DNA from: a bacterium UBP9_UBA1432
Lineage (GTDB): Bacteria; Vulcanimicrobiota; Xenobia; Xenobiales; Xenobiaceae
Direction of reading: 5' to 3'
Assembly: GCA_002329445.1 (NCBI GenBank)
Contig: DCTU01000245.1
Location: 11,756-32,889, forward strand
DNA length: 21,134 nt
The notes below the pieces were generated by a model, which saw only the letters and a program-made list of their open reading frames with translations, did no database searches and had not been told where the DNA came from. Positions 14,504 through 21,134 of the stretch are shown piece by piece. The translations under genes and the position numbers were made by a program. The first letter of the stretch is position 1. Every line of letters starts with the position of its first letter.

Positions 14504-15136
14504 CTAGGACCGCTTCAAGGCAGCCTGCGACTCCAGGTGCCCTGCCAGTTGGACCATCTCGCGGATGGTGCGGTTCAAGGCTTCCGCCTCGATGTCCGAG
14601 AACTCATCCACCAGACGGATCAACCGGACGAACCGCGATTCCAGGGTGAATCGCTCGATCTCGCCCATCGCCAGGATCCTCTCGCGGGTGGCCGGATCCG
14701 CCAGGATCTCGCGCCCCTCGTCGGGAGTGCTGCTGGCCGAGTCATAGAGCGCGTCGAATCGCTGGTCGCCCGTGTTGAAGCTCTGCCAGACCACCCTCGT
14801 CGAGCGGCCGAAACCCGCTGTGTTCAGAGCCGTCAGCGCCAGGGGGACCGGGGAGGAACCCGACACGTACAGGTTCATCCACCAAGTGTCGGGCTCGGGG
14901 GCCGGGATGAACTCCAGATGGACCGTCCGCCCCTGCAGTTCGGCCACCATGGTCGGCAGGTGCGGGCGCTCCTCGGTCGACTTCTCAGAGCCCAGGTCGA
15001 TCCCGAACGGCAGGATCTCGGGACGGGGACGCTCGGGGAAGGACTGGACCCGACACAATCGGGCCCCGGGAATCAGGTTCAGGAGGAGAGCCAACTGCTC
15101 CTCGGTCTGTCTGCCCATCTCGCCCATACTGCCCAT
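14504..15136 (-). CDS. Unknown cytosolic protein, faintly DUF3137-like
   Basis: The protein has 210 residues, with no signal peptide and no TM segment. The middle part is predicted beta-rich (GRTVHLEFIPAPEPDTWWMN). A GDQRFDALYD stretch followed by an acidic loop and ILADPATRERILAMGEIERF recalls DUF3137-type proteins, where an FD motif precedes a leucine-rich segment; the resemblance is weak. The C-terminal ~45 residues are helical. The start is ATG 15136, with AGGAGGG four nucleotides upstream, a strong ribosome site. The gene is co-directional with, and 10 nt from, the exported TPR protein, and divergent from the MshEN-GAF gene. Confidence 0.8.
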   Translation of the reverse strand: MGSMGEMGRQTEEQLALLLNLIPGARLCRVQSFPERPRPEILPFGIDLGSEKSTEERPHLPTMVAELQGRTVHLEFIPAPEPDTWWMNLYVSGSSPVPLALTALNTAGFGRSTRVVWQSFNTGDQRFDALYDSASSTPDEGREILADPATRERILAMGEIERFTLESRFVRLIRLVDEFSDIEAEALNRTIREMVQLAGHLESQAALKRS

Positions 15137-15198
15137 GGTGCCCTCCTAGTCTGTCCCCCAGAGGTCGGGCTTTCGGGGTTCTGTTCCGAGTTCGGCGA

Positions 15199-15226
15199 CT
15201 CCTTCCGGACTCCAGGGACGAAGGAG
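15199..15226. repeat. Inverted repeat in a divergent intergenic region
   Basis: CTCCTTC (15199-15205) and GAAGGAG (15220-15226) are perfect inverted copies separated by 14 nt. They lie in the 161-bp gap between the divergent genes starting at 15136 and 15298, where an operator could sit. The repeat is short, so chance is possible. Confidence 0.3.
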
Positions 15227-15297
15227 CCCCGAGTCGAAGCCGAGAGAATCTGCCGAAGGCCTGCCAGGGCCCGAGGTTCCGCCGGAGGGCATCCGAA

Positions 15298-16932
15298 GTG
15301 CAGATGGACATCTCCCTGCGCGCCCTGGAGATCCTGCTCCAGGGGCGCCGGCTCAACCGCTCCGCCCTGAGCCGAGCCCAGCGCGAGAGCCAATCCAGCG
15401 GCCGCCCCCTGGAACAGATCCTGCTCGAGGCGGGCGAGTTCGACCGGGCGACCTGGCTGGACGCCGCCAGCCAGGCCGCCGGAGTGCCTTGCTTCAACCT
15501 TCAGTCGCAGAAGGTCAGCGCCACCTGGGCGCAGACGATCCCCCGGGAGGTGGCTGAGCAGATCCCTGCACTCCCGGTCGATCGCCAGGAAGGGCACCTG
15601 GTCGTGGTCCTCCAGGATCCCACCGACACCTTTGCCCTGGAGCGACTGACCACCCTGACGAAGCATCCGATCTCGCCGCGGGTGACCTACAACCCGGATC
15701 TCCCCGGCGCCATCGAGAAGGCCTTCTCGGTCCGGATCGACCGGATCGACGCCCACACGCCGCACCAGGCCGCAGAGTCGCGGCCCGCCCGGTCGGGAAT
15801 GCGCTTCGCCACGGCCACCCGGACCCCCGAAATCGACCGGCAGCTCCGCCTGAGCATGGTCCAGAACATGGGGGTCAGCCGCTCGGTGAAGATCGACGGC
15901 TTCGTCGCCGCAAGCCCCATCGGCGCGGCGGAGCAGGCGGAAACCCCCCACGAGAAGCTGGAACTGCTGGCCCGAAACCTGGTGGGGATGACCGAACCGG
16001 GCGACCTGCGTCAGAGGTTGGATGCGATCCTGGGCAGCGCGCGCACGGTGTGCCGCTCGGATGGCGCCTCCGTGCTGCGCCTCTCGGAGGATCGCACCGA
16101 GCTCTACTTCGCCCACGCGGTCGGCTCGTGCGCCGAAGAGATCATGAAGGTCCGTCTGCCGCTGGACGAACGCAGCGTCGCCGGTTTCTCGATCCTGCGC
16201 AGGCAGACCCTGCGGGTCAGCGACGCCGCCCTCGATCCCCGTCAAAGCAAGAAGACCGACCAGCAGATCGGCTACCAGACCCGCTCGCTGGTGGCTGCTC
16301 CCATCTTCTGGGAAGGCGAACCTCTGGGCGTCCTGGAGGTGGTCAACAAGATCGAGGGTTCCTTCGACGACGACGATGTCGAGTTCATGCAGGTCCTGGC
16401 GACCCAGTCCGCTGTCGCCATCCGCCTCTCCCACCTTGCCGAACAGGCGGCCTCCTTCCGTCAGGAAGCCATCGCCGTCTTCCAGGACCTGTTGGAGCGT
16501 TCCGGGGTCCAGTCGCGGGCCCGCGGCGAGCTGGTGGCCCGGGTCGGGCTGGCCCTGGGCCAGGAACTGGGCCTGTCCGCAGCCGAACTGGAGCGTCTGG
16601 ACCTGGCTGCCCGGGTCCACGAGCTGGACCGACTCGGGGCAGACGCCCCTCAGGAACTGCTGGCGCGGATTCGCGCGGTGGCGGACGTCGCCGCGGTCGT
16701 GGGTCACCTGCGCGCACCGTTTGCTCGCGGAGGCGAACCCGACGCGACGGTTCCCCGGCTCTCTCGGATCCTGGCCCTGGCCGTGGCCTGGATCGAGGGG
16801 TTGGAGCGCACGGGCCTTTCCGGGCGCCACCAGATCCTTCGGGAAATCCTTCAGGACTGTGGCAGCCGCTTTGACCCTGCCCTGAAGATCCCGTTCGAGA
16901 TCGCCGTCAACGCGGTGACCCCACCGGGTTGA
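15298..16932 (+). CDS. MshEN (GspE N-terminal)-GAF protein with degenerate HD-GYP-like C-terminus
   Basis: The protein has 544 residues. Residues ~5-142 match the MshEN/GspE_N domain (RPLEQILLEAGEFDRATWLD, then IPREVAEQ, then VVVLQDPTD); some relatives bind c-di-GMP through this domain, though the expected first-motif Arg and Gly are not aligned here. A linker at ~143-215 leads to a GAF domain at ~218-380 (SLVAAPIFWEGEPLGVLEVV). Residues ~385-540 keep HD-GYP helical spacing: LGLSAAELERLDLAARVHE, then a closing GSRFDP as in true HD-GYP proteins. The first His is replaced by Glu, HD by HE (441-442), HH by GH, and GYP is missing. Phosphodiesterase activity is therefore unlikely. GTG 15298 has GGAGGG eight nucleotides upstream; ATG 15304 is less well placed. 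No secretion ATPase domain follows MshEN. Confidence 0.85.
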   Translation: MQMDISLRALEILLQGRRLNRSALSRAQRESQSSGRPLEQILLEAGEFDRATWLDAASQAAGVPCFNLQSQKVSATWAQTIPREVAEQIPALPVDRQEGHLVVVLQDPTDTFALERLTTLTKHPISPRVTYNPDLPGAIEKAFSVRIDRIDAHTPHQAAESRPARSGMRFATATRTPEIDRQLRLSMVQNMGVSRSVKIDGFVAASPIGAAEQAETPHEKLELLARNLVGMTEPGDLRQRLDAILGSARTVCRSDGASVLRLSEDRTELYFAHAVGSCAEEIMKVRLPLDERSVAGFSILRRQTLRVSDAALDPRQSKKTDQQIGYQTRSLVAAPIFWEGEPLGVLEVVNKIEGSFDDDDVEFMQVLATQSAVAIRLSHLAEQAASFRQEAIAVFQDLLERSGVQSRARGELVARVGLALGQELGLSAAELERLDLAARVHELDRLGADAPQELLARIRAVADVAAVVGHLRAPFARGGEPDATVPRLSRILALAVAWIEGLERTGLSGRHQILREILQDCGSRFDPALKIPFEIAVNAVTPPG

Positions 16933-18163
16933 CCGGAGCGGCAGCCGAGTCCTGATCGAGCATCTGCAGGAACGGCCGGAGGATCTGCGGGTCGAAGCGC
17001 TTGCCGGCCTGCTCGGAGAGCAACCGGTGAGCCTCGGCCGGTGACACGGCGGGGCGGTGCGGCCGGTCATGGGTCAACGCATCGTAGGCCTCGGCCATCC
17101 CGATCACCAGGGCGCCGACCGGGATCGCCGTCCCGCGCAGCCCCACCGGATAACCGCTGCCATCGTAGTGTTCATGATGGTAGAGGACCAGGGGCAGGGC
17201 CCTCTCGACGTACCCGAGGGGTTTGAGCAGCTCGACCGCCCGCCGGGTGTGCGAGCGGACGAGCTCGCGCTCCTGGTCGGTCAACTCGGTCGGCTTGTTC
17301 CACAACTCGGCGGGCAGGGCCATCCGGCCCAGGTCGTGCAACAGGGCAGCCACCCTCAGGGTCTCGAGATCGGCCGGACTCATCCGCAACTGACGTCCGC
17401 CCCGAACCGCCAGCTCGGCCACCCGGGCCGAATGGCCCCGGGTCAGGGGATCCCGGTCCTCCAGTTGACGGCAGATCTCGATGAGCATGTCCACCACCGT
17501 CTTCTGGGAGGTCTTGAAGACGTTGGCGTTGTGGACGGCCAGCGAGAAGGGAATGGCCAGGTACGACGCCAGGTCCAGGTCGCTCTTGGTGAAGGTCCCC
17601 AACTGCGCCTTGTTGGCAACCCACAAGAGTCCGAAGACCTCCGCCCCGGTTCTCAGCGGTGCCAGCATGGCCTCACGGATCGGCTCGCGCAGGTTTCGGA
17701 ACAAGCCCAACTGGCGATCCCCTTTCTCCAGGCGGACGGGCGAGTTGGTCTCCAGGATGTAGCGGACCAGGCCTTCCTTGACGGGAAGGCGGAAGGTCTG
17801 CACGGTTTCTTCGGAGAGCCCCTCCCCGACCTGGGTCACGAAGTCCTTGTCCTTGCGCAGCAGGACCGCGGCGTATTCCGCCCCCAGGTATTCCCGCGTG
17901 ACGAAGGCGATCGATGAGTAGAGCTTCTCGGGCTCCTCCACCGAAGAGAGGGAGGCCAGCAGGTTGGGAAGAGCCTCCCAGCGACGAACCTGGTCCTCAA
18001 TCTCGGAGCGCAGACGATGGAGTTGAGCCTCGACCTCGGCGGGTGACTCCTGCGGAGGACGGCGGACCCTCCCCAGACCCAGGCCAAGGCCCAGGCCGAG
18101 AAGCATCCCCGCCCCCGCAGAGATCGAGATGTGGAGCCAGTTCAGGTCCATCGCAAAAGCCAT
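16907..18163 (-). CDS. Membrane-anchored GAF-HD-GYP phosphodiesterase
   Basis: The protein has 418 residues. An N-terminal TM helix at ~8-31 is rich in Gly/Leu repeats, and a coiled coil at ~40-65 follows. The GAF domain spans ~75-215. The HD-GYP domain (~225-400) has H244, H276-D277 in LLHDLGR, H305, H329-H330 and the signature HHEHYDGSGYP. Two conserved positions differ from the usual pattern: the HDxGK Lys is Arg (280), and the metal Asp of the usual VADAYDA is Glu (358, in MAEAYDA). The family hydrolyses c-di-GMP to GMP or pGpG. The gene starts 43 nt after the clpX stop, so it is probably transcribed with clpX. Its 3' end overlaps the convergent MshEN-GAF gene by 26 nt. An in-frame ATG at 18151 is an alternative start. 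Confidence 0.92.
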   Translation of the reverse strand: MAFAMDLNWLHISISAGAGMLLGLGLGLGLGRVRRPPQESPAEVEAQLHRLRSEIEDQVRRWEALPNLLASLSSVEEPEKLYSSIAFVTREYLGAEYAAVLLRKDKDFVTQVGEGLSEETVQTFRLPVKEGLVRYILETNSPVRLEKGDRQLGLFRNLREPIREAMLAPLRTGAEVFGLLWVANKAQLGTFTKSDLDLASYLAIPFSLAVHNANVFKTSQKTVVDMLIEICRQLEDRDPLTRGHSARVAELAVRGGRQLRMSPADLETLRVAALLHDLGRMALPAELWNKPTELTDQERELVRSHTRRAVELLKPLGYVERALPLVLYHHEHYDGSGYPVGLRGTAIPVGALVIGMAEAYDALTHDRPHRPAVSPAEAHRLLSEQAGKRFDPQILRPFLQMLDQDSAAAPVNPVGSPR

Positions 18164-18206
18164 CGGCGGGGTCCCGGCGATCCCCTTTCAGGGGGGCGAT
18201 CGCGGT

Positions 18207-19472
18207 TCAGGAAGCCTCCTGCTGCATCTCCTCGACGTAGATCAGGGTCGGTTCGGCCTTGCGCTCGACCACCTCGGGGGTGATCACGCAGCGCCGTGCG
18301 TTGGGCAGCGAGGGAACCTCATACATGATGTCCAGCATCACTTCCTCGATGATGCTGCGCAGGGCACGAGCCCCGGTCTTGCGGGTCTGTGCCTCGCGGG
18401 CCACCACGGCCACCGCCTCCTTGGTGAACACCAGGTCCACGCCATCCATGGCGAAGATCTTCTGGTACTGCTTGACCAGGGCGTTGCGCGGCTCGGTGAG
18501 GATCCGGACCAGGGCTTCCTCGTCCAGGGCGTCGAGCGTCACCACGATGGGCAGTCGGCCGACGAACTCGGGGATCAGGCCGAACTTGAGCAGATCCTCT
18601 GGGAGGACCTGCGCCAGGACCTCCCCGATCTGGCGGTCCTTGCGCGACTGGATGCTGGCCCGGAAGCCCAGGGACTGGTCACGGATGCGCTGCTCGATGA
18701 TCTTGTCCAGCCCCTCGAAGGCGCCACCACAGATGAACAGGACGTTGGTGGTGTCGATCTGGATGAACTCCTGATGGGGATGCTTGCGCCCCCCCTGAGG
18801 AGGCACGTTGGCCTCGGTCCCCTCCAGGATCTTCAGCAGGGCCTGCTGCACGCCTTCGCCCGACACGTCCCGGGTGATCGAAGGATTCTCTGACTTGCGG
18901 GCGATCTTGTCGATCTCGTCGATGTAGATGATGCCCTGCTGAGCCTTCTTGACGTCGTAATCGGCCGCCTGGATCAGTTTCAGAAGGATGTTCTCGACAT
19001 CCTCACCGACGTACCCCGCCTCGGTCAGGGAGGTGGCGTCCGCCAGGGCCAGCGGGACGTTGAGCAGCTTGGCCAGGGTCTGGGCCAGGTAGGTCTTGCC
19101 GCAACCCGTCGGACCGATCAACAGCACGTTGCTCTTCTGGAGATCGATTTCTTCGCCACCCGGGGTTCCCTTGGAGTGGATCCGCTTGTAGTGGTTGTAG
19201 ACCGCCACCGCCAAGGTCTTCTTGGCCCGGTCCTGCCCGACCACGTACTGATCGAGAATCTGGCGGATTTCCCGCGGCTTGGGCAGGTTGCGGAAACGAA
19301 GCGGATCCTCGTTGGTGCGCGAGAGTTCCTCTTCGATGATCTCGTTGCACAGCTCGATGCACTCGTCGCAGATGTAGACCCCGGGGCCTGCGATGAGCTT
19401 GCGGACCTGCTCCTGGTTCTTGCCGCAGAAGGAACACTTCAGGGTTCCACGATCATCCCCGAAACGGAACAT
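18207..19472 (-). CDS. clpX: ClpX, ATP-dependent Clp protease unfoldase subunit
   Basis: The protein has 421 residues, the usual ClpX length. The N-terminal zinc-binding domain has Cys 13, 16, 35 and 38 (CSFC and CDEC). The AAA+ module has Walker A GPTGCGKT (120-127), pore loop GYVGED (153-158), Walker B IIYIDEID (181-188), an RKH loop (229-231), the arginine-finger region FVGRLP and sensor 2 GARAL. It unfolds tagged substrates and feeds them to ClpP. I chose ATG 19472 because GGAGG lies six nucleotides upstream and the zinc domain begins there; the open frame runs upstream to 19820 only because of out-of-frame clpP sequence. It lies 145 nt after clpP. Confidence 0.98.
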   Translation of the reverse strand: MFRFGDDRGTLKCSFCGKNQEQVRKLIAGPGVYICDECIELCNEIIEEELSRTNEDPLRFRNLPKPREIRQILDQYVVGQDRAKKTLAVAVYNHYKRIHSKGTPGGEEIDLQKSNVLLIGPTGCGKTYLAQTLAKLLNVPLALADATSLTEAGYVGEDVENILLKLIQAADYDVKKAQQGIIYIDEIDKIARKSENPSITRDVSGEGVQQALLKILEGTEANVPPQGGRKHPHQEFIQIDTTNVLFICGGAFEGLDKIIEQRIRDQSLGFRASIQSRKDRQIGEVLAQVLPEDLLKFGLIPEFVGRLPIVVTLDALDEEALVRILTEPRNALVKQYQKIFAMDGVDLVFTKEAVAVVAREAQTRKTGARALRSIIEEVMLDIMYEVPSLPNARRCVITPEVVERKAEPTLIYVEEMQQEAS

Positions 19473-19520
19473 CAAAGACCTCCATCGGTGGCTGGAGCGC
19501 CGAATAATCCGAACGCCTTC

Positions 19521-19537
19521 GCCGGGTTGCTCCCGGC
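19521..19537 (-). promoter_or_regulatory. Stem-loop in the clpX leader
   Basis: GCCGGG (19521-19526) and CCCGGC (19532-19537) can pair around a 5-nt loop, about 50 nt upstream of the clpX start codon. There is no T-tract after it on the minus strand, so it is more likely a leader hairpin than a terminator. Confidence 0.3.
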
Positions 19538-19557
19538 CTGAGAAACAAGCAAGACTG

Positions 19558-19572
19558 CCAGGAAGTTCCTGG
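19558..19572. repeat. 15-bp perfect palindrome in the clpP-clpX gap
   Basis: CCAGGAA-G-TTCCTGG is a perfect 7+1+7 dyad between clpP and clpX. It has the form of an operator for a dimeric regulator. No matching second copy was noticed in the window. Confidence 0.35.
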
Positions 19573-19595
19573 AAGACCGCAAAAGGCCCCTGGTC

Positions 19596-19616
19596 ATCCC
19601 GGGGGACTCTCGGGAT
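19596..19616 (-). terminator. Weak hairpin just after clpP
   Basis: ATCCCG and CGGGAT pair around a 9-nt loop, starting 1 nt after the clpP stop codon. On the minus strand a TTTT lies about 11 nt further on. This could cause partial termination or mRNA processing between clpP and clpX. Confidence 0.25.
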
Positions 19617-19617
19617 C

Positions 19618-20238
19618 CTAGCGACTTTCCCGGGTGATGACCTTGTCGAGTATACCATACCCGACGGCCTGCTCCGCGTCCATGTAGTAGTCGCGCTCGG
19701 TGTCCCGCTGGATGCGTTCCAGGTCCTGCCCCGTGTGCCGAGCCAGGATCTCGTTGGTGGCCTGGCGGATGTGCAGGATCTCCCGAGCGTGGATGTCGAT
19801 ATCGGTGGCCTGCCCGCCAATCCCTTGAATCCAGGGCTGGTGAATCATGATCCGGGAATAGGGCAAGGCGAACCTCTTGCCGGCAGCTCCTGCCGCCAGA
19901 AGCAGGGCCGCTGCGCTGGCGGCCATCCCGATGCAGATGGTGGATACGTCCGGCTTGATCAACTGCATGCAGTCATAGATGGCCAGGCCGGCGGAGATCG
20001 ACCCACCTGGACTGTTGATATAGAGGTCGATATCCTTGTCGGCGTCCTCCTGCTCGAGGAAGAGGAGCTGAGCGATCACCAGGTTGCACAGATGGTCGGA
20101 GACGTCGTCACCCAGGAAGACGATCCGGTTCTTGAGCAGACGCGAATAGATGTCGTAGGAACGCTCACCCCGTGCCGTCTGCTCCACCACCATGGGCACC
20201 AGATGTTGGGCCCTGGCGATCCTCTGGCTGGGTCTCAT
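19618..20238 (-). CDS. clpP: ClpP, ATP-dependent Clp protease proteolytic subunit
   Basis: The protein has 206 residues, close to E. coli ClpP. Typical ClpP blocks are present: SYDIYSRLLKNRIVFLG, DLYINSPGGSISAGLAIYD and IKPDVSTICIGMAASAA. The catalytic triad is Ser108 (in GMAASAA), His133 (in SRIMIHQP) and Asp183 (in RDTERD). It forms the tetradecameric protease chamber used by ClpX. I chose ATG 20238 because GGAGG lies four nucleotides upstream; an ATG at 20256 would add six residues and has no ribosome site. It follows tig and precedes clpX, the standard order. Confidence 0.98.
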   Translation of the reverse strand: MRPSQRIARAQHLVPMVVEQTARGERSYDIYSRLLKNRIVFLGDDVSDHLCNLVIAQLLFLEQEDADKDIDLYINSPGGSISAGLAIYDCMQLIKPDVSTICIGMAASAAALLLAAGAAGKRFALPYSRIMIHQPWIQGIGGQATDIDIHAREILHIRQATNEILARHTGQDLERIQRDTERDYYMDAEQAVGYGILDKVITRESR

Positions 20239-20277
20239 GATACCTCCAAGCGACACTCCGTGTGGGATGAGGGAAGG

Positions 20278-20302
20278 GCGGTCCCCAGGGGCCGGGGACC
20301 GC
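20278..20302 (-). terminator. Strong hairpin between tig and clpP
   Basis: GCGGTCCCC (20278-20286) and GGGGACCGC (20294-20302) form a perfect 9-bp GC-rich stem with a 7-nt loop, about 8 nt after the tig stop codon on the minus strand. It is followed by a pyrimidine-rich but not T-only stretch, so it may be an imperfect terminator, an attenuator, or an mRNA-stabilising 3' end for tig. Confidence 0.5.
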
Positions 20303-20309
20303 CACGGGC

Positions 20310-21134
20310 TCAGACCTCGGCCGCAACCGGGGCGGGAGCCTCCTGTTCCTGGCCCTGGGGCTGGGGCACCACGTAGTCCACCTTGGTGGCATCGACCACG
20401 GCGTGCATCACCTTGTGCCGGACGATGTGCGACTTCAAGAGTTCGAGAGTGCCCTCCTCCCGCATCCGACGCCGCACGGCGGCCTCCGACTGACGGGTGC
20501 GGGTGGCTTCCTGCTCGATATGCGGGTCCAGGTCTTCCTCGGTGGCCTGAATCCCTTCCTGGCGGGCCAGGGAGTCGATCAGGATCTCCATGCAGGCCTC
20601 GCCGAAGCCGATGCCCATGGCGTGCTTGGACCAGTCCTCCTCCGAGCGCCCCTGCTGGCGCAGCATCTCGGACAAGGTCTGGCCGCGGCGCTCCAGGTCA
20701 CGGGCCACGCTGGCCGAGTATTGCCGGGCGTGGCTCAGGACCAGGGAGGGCGGGACGACTTCCGGCTGGATCTGCTCGAGCAGTTTCTGGAAGACCTGGT
20801 TGGCCACTCCGTGTTCCGCTTCGTGCTGAACCTGACTGCTCATGCGCTCGAGAATCTCCGCGCGAAGCTCCTCGATGGTCGATTTGTCGGAGACGGTCTG
20901 GGCGAAGGCGTCGTCCATTTCGGGCAGGCGGCGGACCTTGATCTCCTTGAGGTGGAAGTGGAACGCCACATGCTTGCCGGCAAGCTCGGAAGGATAGTCG
21001 GCCGGGAAGTCGACTTCGAAGTCCCTCTCCTCGCCGGGCTTCATCCCATACAGGTTCTCAAGGAATCCCTGGACGTAGCTGCCCGGGATCAGCTCCATGG
21101 GGTAGTTCTCGGCGTTGCCACGAGGCAGGGGTTC
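20310..21134 (-). CDS. tig: Trigger factor, C-terminal part (5' end outside window)
   Basis: The frame is open to the window edge, so the ribosome-binding N-domain lies outside; the Met at 21098 is internal. The visible ~274 residues start inside the FKBP-like PPIase domain (IPGSYVQGFLENLYGMKPGE, then FPADYPSELAGKHVAFHFHL) and continue through LPEMDDAFAQTV into the helical C-terminal chaperone domain. The protein ends with a Gln/Glu/Pro/Ala-rich tail (QGQEQEAPAPVAAEV). Trigger factor binds nascent chains at the ribosome exit. Its position directly before clpP and clpX is the conserved bacterial arrangement. Confidence 0.95.
   Translation of the reverse strand, partial: EPLPRGNAENYPMELIPGSYVQGFLENLYGMKPGEERDFEVDFPADYPSELAGKHVAFHFHLKEIKVRRLPEMDDAFAQTVSDKSTIEELRAEILERMSSQVQHEAEHGVANQVFQKLLEQIQPEVVPPSLVLSHARQYSASVARDLERRGQTLSEMLRQQGRSEEDWSKHAMGIGFGEACMEILIDSLARQEGIQATEEDLDPHIEQEATRTRQSEAAVRRRMREEGTLELLKSHIVRHKVMHAVVDATKVDYVVPQPQGQEQEAPAPVAAEV

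Noticed and set aside
19535..19573. Sigma54-like TGGCAG / TTGC pair upstream of clpX
   Set aside because: The GG and GC elements are only 7 nt apart instead of 10.
19473..19820. 116-residue N-terminal extension of ClpX
   Set aside because: Overlaps clpP out of frame; the canonical zinc-domain start at 19472 has a GGAGG site.

Overview
The window is a GC-rich stretch of bacterial chromosome with densely packed genes. Protein-coding genes fill almost all of it. I see no rRNA, tRNA, CRISPR array, insertion sequence or phage gene. Signal peptides, a candidate lipoprotein, a type II secretion F-type domain and many GAF, GGDEF and HD-GYP proteins suggest a free-living, probably diderm bacterium with heavy investment in signal transduction. 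The sequence alone does not fix the phylum; Myxococcota-like, Acidobacteriota-like or candidate-phylum lineages would all fit.

Layout: (1) 1-4673, minus strand: a tight operon of FIST sensor protein, PAS hybrid histidine kinase, polytopic membrane protein and a lipoprotein-like gene cut by the window edge. (2) 4820-8123, plus strand, divergent from (1): a near-consensus sigma70-type promoter placed so that the mRNA would be almost leaderless. It is followed by a divergent RelA/SpoT-type nucleotidyltransferase with a long N-terminal extension, an 80-residue unknown protein 1 nt downstream, and a protein with two FHA domains fused to a GspF/PilC-type (T2SF) domain. (3) 8394-10283: an ABC-F ATPase of the Uup type. 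(4) 10293-11211: a 49-residue one-TM protein (minus) and an exported LolA-like protein (plus). (5) 11339-13168: a GAF-GAF-GGDEF diguanylate cyclase. (6) 13165-15136, minus: a TPR protein and an unknown protein. (7) 15298-16932, plus: an MshEN-GAF protein with a degenerate HD-GYP-like C-terminus. (8) 16907-21134, minus: tig (partial), clpP, clpX, then a membrane-anchored GAF-HD-GYP protein.

The right end is the classic trigger factor-ClpP-ClpX proteostasis operon, with an HD-GYP gene attached at its 3' end. The middle combines proteins that make c-di-GMP (GGDEF), probably degrade it (HD-GYP) and may bind it (MshEN), so a local c-di-GMP circuit is plausible. The most unusual elements are the FHA-FHA-T2SF fusion, the RelA/SpoT-like gene with its small partner and predicted leaderless start, and the MshEN-GAF-pseudo-HD-GYP protein.
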